From Clostridia bacterium (GTDB taxonomy: Bacteria; Bacillota; Clostridia; Christensenellales; Pumilibacteraceae): a stretch of 64,000 bases of DNA. A program made the position numbers and the translations under genes. The stretch spans positions 1 to 64,000 of the forward strand of contig JAAWAB010000004.1 of NCBI GenBank assembly GCA_022791915.1, given 5' to 3'. This document shows positions 16,231-27,494 of the stretch, in pieces (positions within the stretch are counted from its first letter, which is position 1; each line of letters opens with the position of its first letter). The notes beneath the pieces are model-generated. The model had not been told where the DNA came from. It saw only the letters and a program-made list of their open reading frames with translations, and searched no databases.

Positions 16231-17745
16231 ATGAACAGAGAAGAAATATCGCTGATTGAAGAGCATATACGCAAAAAGATAAATGCCGTAAAGCTCGACT
16301 GTGCCGCCATGCCCGCGGGGCGCGTTGCTTTTTCGGGCGACGGCGTTATAAAGGTAGACGGCTTGCGCGACGCCAAATACGGCGAACTTTTAGACGTGAG
16401 CGGGCAGACGCAGGCAATCGTTCTGGGACTTTACGAAAACGAAGTAGACGCCATCGTGCTCGGCGAAGAAGATAAAGCGTCGGCAGGCATGATTGTAAAA
16501 GCCACGGGGCGTATCGTAGAAGTCCCCGTAGGGAAAAAGCTGTTGGGGCGCGTCGTCAATCCGTTGGGCGTTCCCATCGACGGCATGGGCGAACTCAAAG
16601 GCGTCCGCCGCCGTCCCATCGAGGCGCCCGCGCCCGAAATCGCCGACCGCGGCAAAGTGGACACGCCGTTGCAAACGGGCATTTTGGCTATCGATTCCAT
16701 GGTGCCCATAGGCAGGGGACAGCGCGAACTGATAATCGGCGACCGCCAAACGGGCAAAACTTCGATTGCCGTAGATACCATAATCAATCAAAAAGGCAAA
16801 GGCGTGCTCTGCGTCTACGTTGCCATAGGGCAGAAGGCGAGCAACGTGTCGGCACTCGTGCACACGCTGTCGCAATACGGCGCCATGGATTATACCGTTA
16901 TCGTGTGTTCCACCGCCAAGGATTCGGCGCCGCTCCAATATATCGCGCCGTACAGCGGATGCGCCATTGCCGAAGAATTCATGTATGCGGGCAAAGACGT
17001 GCTCGTGGTCTACGACGATTTATCCAAACACGCCGTGGCGTACCGTGCCATGAGTCTGCTGTTAAAGCGTCCGCCGGGGCGGGAAGCGTATCCCGGCGAT
17101 ATCTTCTATCTGCATTCCCGCCTGTTGGAACGTGCGGCAAAACTGTCGCCCGAAAAAGGAGGCGGCTCTGTGACCGCTCTGCCTATTGTGGAAACCATGG
17201 CGGGCGATATTTCGGCATACGTGCCCACCAATATCATCTCCATCACCGACGGGCAGATTTATCTCGAAAGCGACCTGTTTAACGCGGGAATCCGCCCTGC
17301 GGTCAACGTGGGGTTGTCCGTTTCGCGCGTGGGTTCCGCCGCGCAGATTTCGGGCATGAAAAAGGTGAGCGGAAAACTGCGGCTCGACCTTTCGCAGTAC
17401 CGCGAACTCGCCGTGTTCGCACAGTTCGGCTCCGATTTGGACGAGAACACCACGGCGCGGTTGGAACAGGGCAAACGCGTCACCGAAGCGCTTAAACAGG
17501 AAGTGCATGTCACGTTGCCGGTGGAACATCAGATTGTTTTGCTGTACGTTACCGTAAAAGAACTGCTGAAAAACGTGCCCGTAAAAAGTATCGGAGCGTT
17601 CAACGCCGAGTTTCTCAAATATCTCGACGCCGCCTATCCTTCGGTGCGCGAATCGGTGCGCGAAACAGGCAATCTTTCCATGGACGCAGGTCTTACAATC
17701 GAGGACGCCGTAACCGAATTCGGCAAAATCTATTTCAAGGAGTAG
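16231..17745 (+). CDS. atpA: F-type ATP synthase subunit alpha
   Basis: A 504-residue regulatory nucleotide-binding subunit of F1. The N-terminal barrel has GRVAFSGDGVIKVDGL, P-loop GDRQTGKTS (about 170-178), and the conserved IGQKAS, DDLSKHAVAYR and ISITDGQI segments, plus the SRVGSAAQ region with its arginine. ATG 16231 is 10 nt after atpH. An in-frame upstream extension overlaps atpH and lacks support. The extreme N-terminus MNREEISLIEEHIRKKI is the part that usually contacts the delta N-terminal domain and is present. Confidence 0.97.
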   Translation: MNREEISLIEEHIRKKINAVKLDCAAMPAGRVAFSGDGVIKVDGLRDAKYGELLDVSGQTQAIVLGLYENEVDAIVLGEEDKASAGMIVKATGRIVEVPVGKKLLGRVVNPLGVPIDGMGELKGVRRRPIEAPAPEIADRGKVDTPLQTGILAIDSMVPIGRGQRELIIGDRQTGKTSIAVDTIINQKGKGVLCVYVAIGQKASNVSALVHTLSQYGAMDYTVIVCSTAKDSAPLQYIAPYSGCAIAEEFMYAGKDVLVVYDDLSKHAVAYRAMSLLLKRPPGREAYPGDIFYLHSRLLERAAKLSPEKGGGSVTALPIVETMAGDISAYVPTNIISITDGQIYLESDLFNAGIRPAVNVGLSVSRVGSAAQISGMKKVSGKLRLDLSQYRELAVFAQFGSDLDENTTARLEQGKRVTEALKQEVHVTLPVEHQIVLLYVTVKELLKNVPVKSIGAFNAEFLKYLDAAYPSVRESVRETGNLSMDAGLTIEDAVTEFGKIYFKE

Positions 17746-17746
17746 A

Positions 17747-20028
<2,282 letters not shown>

Positions 20029-20078
20029 TTTTCGGCAAATTGCGGTACTATGCGTAACATATTGCAGGAGGTGCGAAA

Positions 20079-20480
20079 ATGGAAAAGCCGTTTCAACTGA
20101 ATATCGTAACGCCCGACCGCGCCTTTTTCTCGGGCGAAGTACAATCGCTCGTCGTAAATACCACAAGCGGCGAAATGGGGATTTTGTACCACACGTTGCC
20201 GCTCGTCGCCGTGCTGAAAGCGGGGCGTATGCGTATCAAAAAGAACGGGAGGTGGATGGAAGCAATCGGCTCGGCGGGATTCGTGTCGGTCATGCGCGAT
20301 AAAGTTACGGTGCTCACGCAGTCGTGCGTCTGGCCGTACGAAACGGAAAACGAAGAAAGCAACGAACACGCTTTGTCGGACGACGAGCGCAAGGCGGCAT
20401 CTATGCACGAATACAAAATGGCAAAAGCGCAGCTTTCCGCACAGTTCGCCAAATTACAGAATAAAAACCGACGGGAATAA
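20079..20480 (+). CDS. atpC: F-type ATP synthase subunit epsilon
   Basis: A 133-residue epsilon subunit. The N-terminal beta-sandwich has LNIVTPDRAFFSGEVQSLVV, GEMGILYHTLPLVAVLKAG and AGFVSVMRDKVTVL. A C-terminal charged helical region (about 88-133) can inhibit ATP hydrolysis in relatives. GGAGG lies 9 nt before ATG 20079. It is the last atp gene. Confidence 0.93.
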   Translation: MEKPFQLNIVTPDRAFFSGEVQSLVVNTTSGEMGILYHTLPLVAVLKAGRMRIKKNGRWMEAIGSAGFVSVMRDKVTVLTQSCVWPYETENEESNEHALSDDERKAASMHEYKMAKAQLSAQFAKLQNKNRRE

Positions 20481-20553
20481 CGGTGTGCCGCCCGCACGTT
20501 TTGGGTTGTCGTTTCATACATAAAGAAAAGATAACGCAAATCCGATTCGGGAG

Positions 20554-21571
20554 GTGACCGCACGCGTTACGTCTTTATGTCAATCTTTCCGTTCTCCGCA
20601 ACAATCTCGCCGCACTCAAAAAGTGTACCGCCGCAAAAATCTGCGCAGTGGTAAAAGCGGACGCCTACGGGCACGGATTGCGGGCAATCGAAGCGTTCTC
20701 CGACGCCGACGCATTCGCCGTGTCGAGCATAGGCGAAGCGCTCGAAGTGCGCGAGTATACCGATAAACCAATCGATATTCTCTCGTCGCCCGACCGCACG
20801 GCGCCGCACGTATACCCCGAAGGCGTTTTTCCTTCGGTATCGTCGGCAGACGACGTTGCGTTCGTTGCGGCTTTCGGGGCAACGCAAATCAACGTAAAAG
20901 TAAATAGCGGCATGAACCGTTACGGAGCCGATAAAAACGATTTGCCCGAATTGTTCCGTTCGGCAGAGCGGGCGGGGCTGAAAATCCGCAGTGCGTTTTC
21001 GCATATCTACGATATTTCCGCCGCGGAAGAGCAGTTTGCCCGATTTATGCGTGACATAGCACCCTATGCGTCCGTCGTACCGCAAAAACATATCCTTTCC
21101 AGCAACTTTGCGGTGTTGCCCGCCTATATGCATCTCGATATGGTGCGCCCCGGCATTGTACTGTACGGCTACGGACACGGGCTTACCGAGAGCGCAATCA
21201 CCGCAACGTGCGGCGTAACCTGCGTGCGCGAAGTATCGGCAAACGAGAATATAGGCTACGGTATATCGCCGAGCGGCAAAGCGCGCAAAATAGCCGTTCT
21301 CGGAGCGGGATATGCCGACGGTTGCCGCCGTATCCAAAACGGCGCCCCGCGCTATGTGGAAGTAGGCGGAATGCTGTGCCCCGTAGTCGGGCAAATCTGT
21401 ATGGACGCCATGATGGCAGACGTTTCGGGTTTAGACGTGCGCGTGGGCGATACGGCAACCGTGCTCGGAACAAACTACGGGTGCGAATCGGTCGCGGCGT
21501 CGGCAGACACAATCTGCTACGAAATTCTCACGGGTATCGGAAAAAGAGTACCGCGCCTGTACGAGTGGTAA
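20554..21571 (+). CDS. alr: alanine racemase with an apparent 1-nt frameshift near the start
   Basis: PLP-dependent L-/D-alanine interconversion for peptidoglycan. GGGAGG-GTG starts at 20554, but that frame leaves the family within 8 codons. From 20576 another frame reads YVNLSVLRNNLAALKK and AKICAVVKADAYGHG (PLP lysine), then continues to TAA 21571 with MDAMMADVSG and the catalytic-Tyr-region segment GYGISPSG. Removing one T from the TTT run 20574-20576 joins the frames into a normal N-terminus of about 338 residues. No start codon lies upstream in the second frame. The alternative is a short form from GTG 20648, which lacks the first strand. It is either a sequencing error or a real lesion. 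Confidence 0.88.
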
Positions 21572-21582
21572 AACGGAGAAAA

Positions 21583-22128
21583 ATGGATAAACAAACCCTG
21601 CGTGAAAAGTGCATACGAATGCGGTCGGAAATTTCCCGCCGCGAACAAAAGGACAAGCGTATCTTTTCGGCAGTCACGGCGTTCGCCGCACCGTACGAAA
21701 AAATATTCGTTTACGTTTCCTTCGGTTGCGAAGCGGATACTCATAAACTGATTGCGGCATGGAAAGACATAGGAAAAACGGTATACGTTCCGTTCACAAC
21801 GCCCCAAAAAGAAATGCACGCCGTTTTGCCCGTAGAGCCTGTCGATTTGTCGGCAACCGATAAGCGGGGAAACGTACCGTCGGAAACAAGTCGGTTTTTC
21901 GACGGACAAGCCGAGCTTGTCATCGTGCCGCTGCTTGGATTCGATTCCGATTGCCACAGGTTGGGGTACGGCGCAGGTTGCTACGACCGCTACTTTGCCG
22001 CGTATCCCCAGGGCATAAAAACGGGAATCGCCTATGAAGAACAGTATTGTCCCTTTCCGCACGAACAAACCGACCTGCCTTTGGATATCATTATTACGCC
22101 CAATCGGGTCATAAGGAGAAAACCATGA
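21583..22128 (+). CDS. fthC: 5-formyltetrahydrofolate cyclo-ligase
   Basis: A 181-residue MTHFS-family enzyme (also ygfA/yqgN) that recycles 5-formyl-THF to 5,10-methenyl-THF using ATP. N-terminal KQTLREKCIRMRSEIS and the C-terminal nucleotide-binding loop LGYGAGCYDRYFA (about 129-141, family GxGxGxYDR) are clear, followed by LPLDIIITPNRVI. ATG 21583 has CGGAGAA upstream. Its stop overlaps the next gene by 4 nt. Confidence 0.92.
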   Translation: MDKQTLREKCIRMRSEISRREQKDKRIFSAVTAFAAPYEKIFVYVSFGCEADTHKLIAAWKDIGKTVYVPFTTPQKEMHAVLPVEPVDLSATDKRGNVPSETSRFFDGQAELVIVPLLGFDSDCHRLGYGAGCYDRYFAAYPQGIKTGIAYEEQYCPFPHEQTDLPLDIIITPNRVIRRKP

Positions 22129-22703
22129 AAAAAGAAACCAAAAAAGAAATCGGCGGCTACGTCATGAGCAATCTCACCATTTTGGTGTTTTCGCTCATTT
22201 TTTCGTTGCTCGCGCTCATCTTCATCATCGACAAAATCCCCAAGTGGTTGCAGTTCGTCATTAGCTTCGTGTTTATGGCGCCCGTGTTCTTTATCGTGTT
22301 TTCGCAAGGCAAAAACCGCGGCGAACGTATTTTCAAAGAACACGCCAAAACCACGCTGGATAATATCCACGGCGAACAGGCAATCGAAATCCCGTACCAT
22401 AAGTGCGTGTATCACGTAATCGGATTCGTTTCTCTTATGCTTATCTTCTGCGTGCTCGCCACGGCGCTCAAAAACACCGTACTGCGCATGTTCGTGTTCA
22501 TCTTCGAGTTTCCCGCCGTGCTCCTGTTCTCGTCGGTGGGCGCGCTCGCACTCGATGTCGTAACCCCCGTAACGCTCGCGATTTTCATTCCCTACACGCT
22601 GATAGAAGCGGGCATGTTCGTGCTCGGCTATTTCTTCCAAATCCGCAAACTGCGCCGCCGTCACGCCGACATCGAAAACGAAATCCGGATGTTCGACAAC
22701 TGA
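22125..22703 (+). CDS. uncharacterised polytopic membrane protein
   Basis: A 192-residue protein with a Lys/Glu-rich cytoplasmic start (MKKETKKEIGGYV) and five or so hydrophobic helices (about 16-36, 43-59, 92-114, 119-140, 146-170), ending in a charged tail RKLRRRHADIENEIRM. No motif is recognised. It overlaps the fthC stop (ATGA) and is followed 1 nt later by rsmD, so it is cotranscribed with folate and rRNA-modification genes. It may be lineage specific. The ATG at 22125 has AAGGAGAA upstream. Confidence 0.75.
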   Translation: MKKETKKEIGGYVMSNLTILVFSLIFSLLALIFIIDKIPKWLQFVISFVFMAPVFFIVFSQGKNRGERIFKEHAKTTLDNIHGEQAIEIPYHKCVYHVIGFVSLMLIFCVLATALKNTVLRMFVFIFEFPAVLLFSSVGALALDVVTPVTLAIFIPYTLIEAGMFVLGYFFQIRKLRRRHADIENEIRMFDN

Positions 22704-22704
22704 T

Positions 22705-23256
22705 ATGCGAGTCATAGCGGGAAAATACAGGGGAAAACGGCTGTTCTCGCCGCAGGATAACGCCGTGCGTCCCACAACCGACCGTATTAAAGAAACGGTG
22801 TTCAATATCCTTTGCAACCGCTATCGGGTGGGCGAGAGCGTGCTCGACCTCTTTTGCGGCAGCGGCGCGTTGGGTATCGAGGCGCTTTCGCGCGGGGCAA
22901 CGCGCGCCGTGTTTGTAGATAAATCGCCGCAAAGCGTTCGTCTTACGCGCGAGAACTTAAAGGGCATACAGGAAAGCCATGCCGTTTTCAACACCGATTA
23001 CAAAATCGCTCTGCAAAAACTGACCGAAACCTTCGATTTGATTCTCATCGACCCGCCGTACCGCGACGGACTGGAAGAAGACGCCGTGCGTCTGATACAA
23101 GAACGGAACCTTTTGCGCAAGGGCGGCGTCATATTTATCGAACATTCGCGCCGAAATAACTTGATAAATTTGCCCGAATCCTATATAATAGATACCAGAC
23201 GTTGCGGTAATACGGATATTTCCTTTTTAACGCTGCGGGAGGAAGAGCATGAATAA
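22705..23256 (+). CDS. rsmD: 16S rRNA (guanine-966-N2)-methyltransferase RsmD
   Basis: A 183-residue Rossmann methyltransferase. MRVIAGKYRGKRL is the diagnostic start. VRPTTDRIKETVFNIL and the SAM motif VLDLFCGSGALGIEALSRGA (about 47-66) follow, with catalytic IDPPYRDG (DPPY, about 115-122). It modifies G966 in the 30S head. The ATG follows the preceding stop by 1 nt. It overlaps coaD by 8 nt, a pairing seen in many Bacillota. Confidence 0.95.
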   Translation: MRVIAGKYRGKRLFSPQDNAVRPTTDRIKETVFNILCNRYRVGESVLDLFCGSGALGIEALSRGATRAVFVDKSPQSVRLTRENLKGIQESHAVFNTDYKIALQKLTETFDLILIDPPYRDGLEEDAVRLIQERNLLRKGGVIFIEHSRRNNLINLPESYIIDTRRCGNTDISFLTLREEEHE

Positions 23257-23740
23257 TATCGGTTTGTTGGCGGGGTCGTTCGACCCGTTCACGCTCGGGC
23301 ACTACGATATCGCGGTGCGCGCGGCGCGCCTGTTTTCTCATCTGTATATCGGCGTGGCGGCAGATACGGGCGCCAAGTGTTGCGCGGCGTCGCTACATGA
23401 GCGCACCGAAATCGTCCGTAAATCGGTGGCGGATATCCCCAATGCGTGTGTGTGCACGTTCGACGGCTTTCTCACCGACTTCGCCCGCGAAATCGGCGCC
23501 GATACGGTGGTGCGCGGCTTGCGCACGTTCAAAGATTTCGAATACGAAAAGTCGCTTTCGCAGGTATATAAATCGCAGTGGGACGAAATCGAATCGGTGT
23601 TTCTCATTTCCACGCCGCGGTTTTCGCATATATCGGGCACAATCGTGCGCAATCTGGCGGCGTCGGGCGGCAGTATAAACAACTACGTGTGCGCTCCCGC
23701 GCGCGCGCTCGTGCAAGAAATTTACGGAAAGAGTTTATAA
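23249..23740 (+). CDS. coaD: phosphopantetheine adenylyltransferase
   Basis: A 163-residue nucleotidyltransferase for the penultimate step of coenzyme A synthesis. GSFDPFTLGHYDI carries the T/HxGH motif (TLGH, about 15-18). VVRGLRTFKDFEYE and ISGTIVRNLAASGG match the substrate and KTSxS-like regions, with ISGT in place of the usual ISSS/ISST. GGGAGGAA inside rsmD precedes ATG 23249. The next gene is a coiled-coil protein. Confidence 0.94.
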   Translation: MNNIGLLAGSFDPFTLGHYDIAVRAARLFSHLYIGVAADTGAKCCAASLHERTEIVRKSVADIPNACVCTFDGFLTDFAREIGADTVVRGLRTFKDFEYEKSLSQVYKSQWDEIESVFLISTPRFSHISGTIVRNLAASGGSINNYVCAPARALVQEIYGKSL

Positions 23741-23760
23741 ATCGGAAGAGAGGAAGAATC

Positions 23761-24225
23761 ATGGACGTAATGCAACTGATAGACGAACTGGAAACGGAAC
23801 TGGGCGACCGCAAGGGCGGACTGTTCGGCAAAAAAGTGGATATCGGCAGATGTTCCGAGCTTGTGCGCCGATTGCGCGGCGCGTTGCCCGACGCTCTGCG
23901 CGAAGCCGAATACGTAGTGGAGAATAAACAGAAAATTCTCGAAAACGCCGACAGCGTGGCAAAAAATACCATTCGCGAAGCGGAAGAACGCGCCGAACAC
24001 ATCATCGATAATTCCGAACTCGTCAAACGCGCCGAGATGGAAGGCAAGCAACTGATTGAAACGGCGTATATGCAGTGCGACGCGCTCGTCGATAAAACCA
24101 AAACGCATCTGGATATCATGTTCCGCGATATCGAACAGTTTTTGCAGTCCACGCTCGCCATGATTCGCAACAACCGCGAAGAACTGCGCGGCGCCATGAT
24201 TATCAAAACCAATCCCAACTCGTAA
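23761..24225 (+). CDS. predicted coiled-coil protein downstream of coaD
   Basis: A 154-residue hydrophilic, almost entirely helical protein with heptad-like Leu/Ile/Val spacing and many Glu/Arg pairs from about residue 45 to 140 (VENKQKILENADSVAKNTIR). There is no membrane segment or enzyme motif. The text resembles the b-type or V-type H stalk and DivIVA-like coiled coils found next to coaD in Clostridia, so a scaffolding role is plausible but unproven. AGAGGAAG precedes ATG 23761. An upstream in-frame extension overlaps coaD and is discarded. Confidence 0.75.
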   Translation: MDVMQLIDELETELGDRKGGLFGKKVDIGRCSELVRRLRGALPDALREAEYVVENKQKILENADSVAKNTIREAEERAEHIIDNSELVKRAEMEGKQLIETAYMQCDALVDKTKTHLDIMFRDIEQFLQSTLAMIRNNREELRGAMIIKTNPNS

Positions 24226-24261
24226 GCCGCGCCCATTTACCGACCATAAGGAAAAACGCTC

Positions 24262-25287
24262 ATGTTTGAAATCGTGCGAAAAATCATCACCCCCGAAGAA
24301 GTGCTCTCGCAAATTCCGTTCCCGCCGAATTTGCAAAAAATCAAGTCGGAACGCGACCGCACCTTGCAAAATATCTTTTCGGGCGCCGATAACCGCCTGA
24401 TTCTGATTGTCGGACCGTGTTCCGCCGATAACCGAGACGCCGTTTGCGACTACGCCTGCCGTCTTGCCGCTTTGGCGCAAAAAGTGCAAAACGAAATTTT
24501 CATCGTGCCGCGGGTGTACACCAATAAACCGCGTACGCGCGGAGAAGGGTATAAGGGGATGCTCCATAATCCCGACCCGCACAAGGGCACCGATATCCGC
24601 GAAGGCATTCTCCGCTTGCGCCGCATGCACGTGCAAGTGGTGCAAGAAAGCGGACTCACTTCCGCCGACGAAATGCTTTATCCCGATAACTACGCCTATT
24701 TGCAAGATGTTCTTTCCTACGTGGCGGTGGGCGCGCGGTCGGCAGAGAACCAACAGCACCGATTGGTGGCAAGCGGCGCCGATATCCCCGTGGGTATCAA
24801 AAATCCGATGAACGGCAGCATACAGGTGCTCATGAACTCGTTGTATGCGGCGCAGATTGCCAACGAGTTTCAGTACCACGGCAATCAGGTCAAAACGGGC
24901 GGTAATCCGTTCGCGCACGCGGTGCTCCGCGGCAGTGTGGATACGTTCGGCAACAATCACCCCAACTATCACTACGAAGATTTAATCGGCGTATACCGCG
25001 CGTATCAAAAACAGAATTTGCATAACCCCGCCGTTATCATCGATACCAACCACAGCAACAGTGATAAAAACCCGTTCGAGCAAATCCGCATCGCCAAAGA
25101 AGTGCTGTCGGTGCGCAGAGAAAGCGCCGAACTGCACACGCTCGTCAAAGGGTTTTTAATCGAAAGTTATATACAAGACGGCAATCAGCCGCCCAACGGA
25201 ACGGAATACGGCAAGTCGATTACCGACGGTTGCCTCGGGTGGGATAAAACCGAAAAACTGATTTGCGATATCGCCGAAAATCTGTAA
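24262..25287 (+). CDS. aroG: 3-deoxy-7-phosphoheptulonate synthase (AroG-type)
   Basis: A 341-residue class I DAHP synthase condensing PEP and erythrose 4-phosphate at the start of the shikimate pathway. IVGPCSADN (metal Cys, about 52-60), PRTRGEGYKG, the long conserved block VGARSAENQQHR, GIKNPMNGS and DTNHSNS are typical of the E. coli AroF/G/H family. The N-terminal regulatory segment ITPEEVLSQIP is present, so feedback inhibition by an aromatic amino acid is likely. Which one cannot be told. No other shikimate gene is in the window. Confidence 0.94.
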   Translation: MFEIVRKIITPEEVLSQIPFPPNLQKIKSERDRTLQNIFSGADNRLILIVGPCSADNRDAVCDYACRLAALAQKVQNEIFIVPRVYTNKPRTRGEGYKGMLHNPDPHKGTDIREGILRLRRMHVQVVQESGLTSADEMLYPDNYAYLQDVLSYVAVGARSAENQQHRLVASGADIPVGIKNPMNGSIQVLMNSLYAAQIANEFQYHGNQVKTGGNPFAHAVLRGSVDTFGNNHPNYHYEDLIGVYRAYQKQNLHNPAVIIDTNHSNSDKNPFEQIRIAKEVLSVRRESAELHTLVKGFLIESYIQDGNQPPNGTEYGKSITDGCLGWDKTEKLICDIAENL

Positions 25288-25320
25288 AGAAAAATCGGCG
25301 CAACCAAGGAGGAAAAGCAC

Positions 25321-26103
25321 ATGGCGGAAAGAAAAAAAGTGGGCGTTGCTTTGGGTAGCGGCGGAGCGCGCGGATTTTGTCACATCGGCGTGTTGCAAGT
25401 TCTTGCCGAGAACCGTATCCCCGTCGATTTCGTGTCGGGCTGTTCTATGGGCGCTATTGTGGGCGGGTGTTTCTGCGCGGGCGTTCCGCTCGAAAAATTG
25501 CGGGAAACGGCGGAAAAAATCACGCAAATGGTGGTAATGGATATCAATATATCCGTCAAAAATTTCGGCTTGATAAAAGGGCGGCGCGCCGTAAACGTCA
25601 TCAAACCGCTCGTAGGGGATACCACCATCGAAGAATGTAAAATCCCTTTCCGCGCCACCGCAACCGACCTTACGAGCGGACAACTCAAAGTGTTCGACAG
25701 CGGCAAACTCATCAACGCAATCCGCGCAAGCATGTCCATTCCCGTGGCGTTTCACGCCGTGGAAACGGAACGGGAAATTCTGGTAGACGGCGGCGTGCTC
25801 GAACGCGTGCCCATCGATTGCTGTAAGCAAATGGGCGCCGACGTTATTATCGCAATCGACGCATTGGGCGGCGCGCCCGGCACCGATTATCGCCCCACGG
25901 GACTGCTCGACGCTTTCGAGCGCAGCTATCTTCTCATGGACTGGCGAAATTGCAAAGAAAATCTCAAAAAAGCCGATTTGGTCATCACGCCCGACCAGGG
26001 CAACCGCTCTGTTTGGCGGTTTAAGGATAACGCCTATTCCATCGAATGCGGCAGAATCGCGGCGCAGGAAATGTTGCCGCAAATTCTCGACGTCATTTCG
26101 TAA
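25321..26103 (+). CDS. patatin-like phospholipase (RssA/NTE type)
   Basis: A 260-residue patatin-fold hydrolase. The oxyanion hole is GSGGARGFCHIGVL (about 12-25), the nucleophile elbow GCSMG (about 40-44) and the catalytic Asp is in DGGVLERVP (about 157-165). The length is that of compact RssA-like bacterial proteins with no transmembrane part. The substrate is probably a membrane phospholipid or lysophospholipid (inference). AAGGAGG precedes ATG 25321. It converges with tmcAL, with only 23 nt between stop codons. Confidence 0.92.
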   Translation: MAERKKVGVALGSGGARGFCHIGVLQVLAENRIPVDFVSGCSMGAIVGGCFCAGVPLEKLRETAEKITQMVVMDINISVKNFGLIKGRRAVNVIKPLVGDTTIEECKIPFRATATDLTSGQLKVFDSGKLINAIRASMSIPVAFHAVETEREILVDGGVLERVPIDCCKQMGADVIIAIDALGGAPGTDYRPTGLLDAFERSYLLMDWRNCKENLKKADLVITPDQGNRSVWRFKDNAYSIECGRIAAQEMLPQILDVIS

Positions 26104-26126
26104 ACGGTAGGGCGGCGGCGATAAAG

Positions 26127-27314
26127 TCACACCGTCACGGGCTTTCTCTGCCAAAAGAGATTGCCGTCCCGTCCCGTAATCAGCGAATATATTCCGCCCG
26201 CTTTGCCGTCCGTTTGGGCGAGCGCGGCGGTTTTTTCGTTTTCGGCATAATCGGAATTGCGCACCGCCACACCGCAAAGATGTTTGACGTCGTTCTTGCG
26301 TTCGGCTCGGTATCCAATCAGTCTGCCCTTGGCAAACGCCGCTTGTTTCGCGCTTTCTTGCGTAATGCCCAAAAGAGTTTGCAGGCAAATGCGCTTTAAT
26401 CGGCTCATGGTGTACCGCTTGCTTTTGCATGCGTTGAGCACGTCGGAAAGCGACGCATACCGCAGGGCGGCTTTGTGCAGTTTGCCGTCTATGCCTTCCG
26501 CGGCGTCGCACGGCGCCATATCGTCGGCAGTGTGCGTGCGCAGCGCATGAACGGTCAGCGCCTCGTATATCTCCGTTTTTACGGCAAAGTTTTCCTGTTC
26601 GGCAATCAGTTCGTCCAAACCGTTTCGGGGAATATACCGCCCAAGCGTAGCATAGTCTTTGCTTGCCAGAAGATTGCGCGCCGCCGTCGCCGAAATATAT
26701 TCGCCCGTAGTCGAATCGTCGTTGTAGCCGTTTCCCGTGCGCGGAATAAATACGGGCGTAATATCGAGTTTATGCCGCGTAATCGCTTTCAGATACTCTA
26801 TGGCAAGCACGTTGTTCGGCTTTTTCAGAATGCTCTCGCACGCGCGCGCCGAAAGAATTCCGTTCATCGCCGCCACGGTGGCTTGCGTCACGGCGGCGGC
26901 ATAGGGGAGTCCCTGCCCGATACATCGGTGCAGCGTGTCCGCATATACGGGCGGTTCGGCGGCTTGTACGGCGGCAATCGCTTTGAGCGCCGTGCCGCCG
27001 TCCTCCGTACCCATGGCAAGATATTTCACAGCGGGAATCTTGCCCGCAATCGTCGCGCCGCCTTCGGCAAATAAACTGCCCGCAGAGCAGGAGAATACAA
27101 CGGGCAACTCCACCACAAAGTCCATGCCGCCGTACAGCGCCGCTTTTGCGCGCACAACGGGTGAAACAACGGCAGGCTCGGCGCGTTGCACAAAACATCC
27201 GCTCATAATTCCTATCACGGTATCGGCGTCGCACGCCTGTTTCGCGGCGGCAATGTGATAGGCATGCCCCGTGTGAAACGGATTGTATTCGCAAATAATC
27301 GCTACGGCCTTCAT
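26127..27314 (-). CDS. tmcAL: tRNA(Met) cytidine acetate ligase TmcAL
   Basis: A 395-residue YlbM/TmcAL protein that makes N4-acetylcytidine at the wobble position of elongator tRNA-Met using acetate and ATP. MKAVAIICEYNPFHTGHAYH supplies the nucleotidyltransferase HxGH (residues 14-17). VELPVVFSCSAGSLFAEGG, the RTGNGYND region and SATAARNLL follow as in the family. The start at 27314 has GGAAGGG upstream on the minus strand. Longer open frame upstream crosses its own promoter and is rejected. It is the only minus-strand gene in this part and is transcribed away from the T-box. Confidence 0.93.
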   Translation of the reverse strand: MKAVAIICEYNPFHTGHAYHIAAAKQACDADTVIGIMSGCFVQRAEPAVVSPVVRAKAALYGGMDFVVELPVVFSCSAGSLFAEGGATIAGKIPAVKYLAMGTEDGGTALKAIAAVQAAEPPVYADTLHRCIGQGLPYAAAVTQATVAAMNGILSARACESILKKPNNVLAIEYLKAITRHKLDITPVFIPRTGNGYNDDSTTGEYISATAARNLLASKDYATLGRYIPRNGLDELIAEQENFAVKTEIYEALTVHALRTHTADDMAPCDAAEGIDGKLHKAALRYASLSDVLNACKSKRYTMSRLKRICLQTLLGITQESAKQAAFAKGRLIGYRAERKNDVKHLCGVAVRNSDYAENEKTAALAQTDGKAGGIYSLITGRDGNLFWQRKPVTV

Positions 27315-27400
27315 TTCGTACCCTTCCTTGTATGTCTTTCCGTCTGCGTAACGTTCGGAATTTTTCGCCAAACCCCGAAAACGGTTGCAGGTATACCCGT

Positions 27401-27429
27401 AGTATAACAGATTGCCCCGAAATTGACAA
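27401..27429 (-). promoter_or_regulatory. promoter of tmcAL (minus strand)
   Basis: Read on the minus strand, TTGTCA (27429-27424) and TATACT (27406-27401) are 17 nt apart, about 85 nt before tmcAL. It is divergent from the T-box promoter, whose -35 is only about 30 nt away. Confidence 0.7.
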
Positions 27430-27459
27430 CGAATTTTTGGTTTTCTTGCGCCTGTTTTC

Positions 27460-27488
27460 TTGACAATCTCACGGGGGAGTGCTATAAT
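27460..27488 (+). promoter_or_regulatory. promoter of the T-box-thrS transcript
   Basis: Consensus TTGACA (27460-27465) and TATAAT (27483-27488) with a 17-nt spacer. It gives a leader of about 300 nt before thrS. Confidence 0.85.
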
Positions 27489-27494
27489 GCAAGC

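Noticed and set aside
25156-26511. Minus-strand open frame across aroG, the patatin gene and tmcAL
   Set aside because: It covers three recognised genes. On the same strand it conflicts with tmcAL in another frame.
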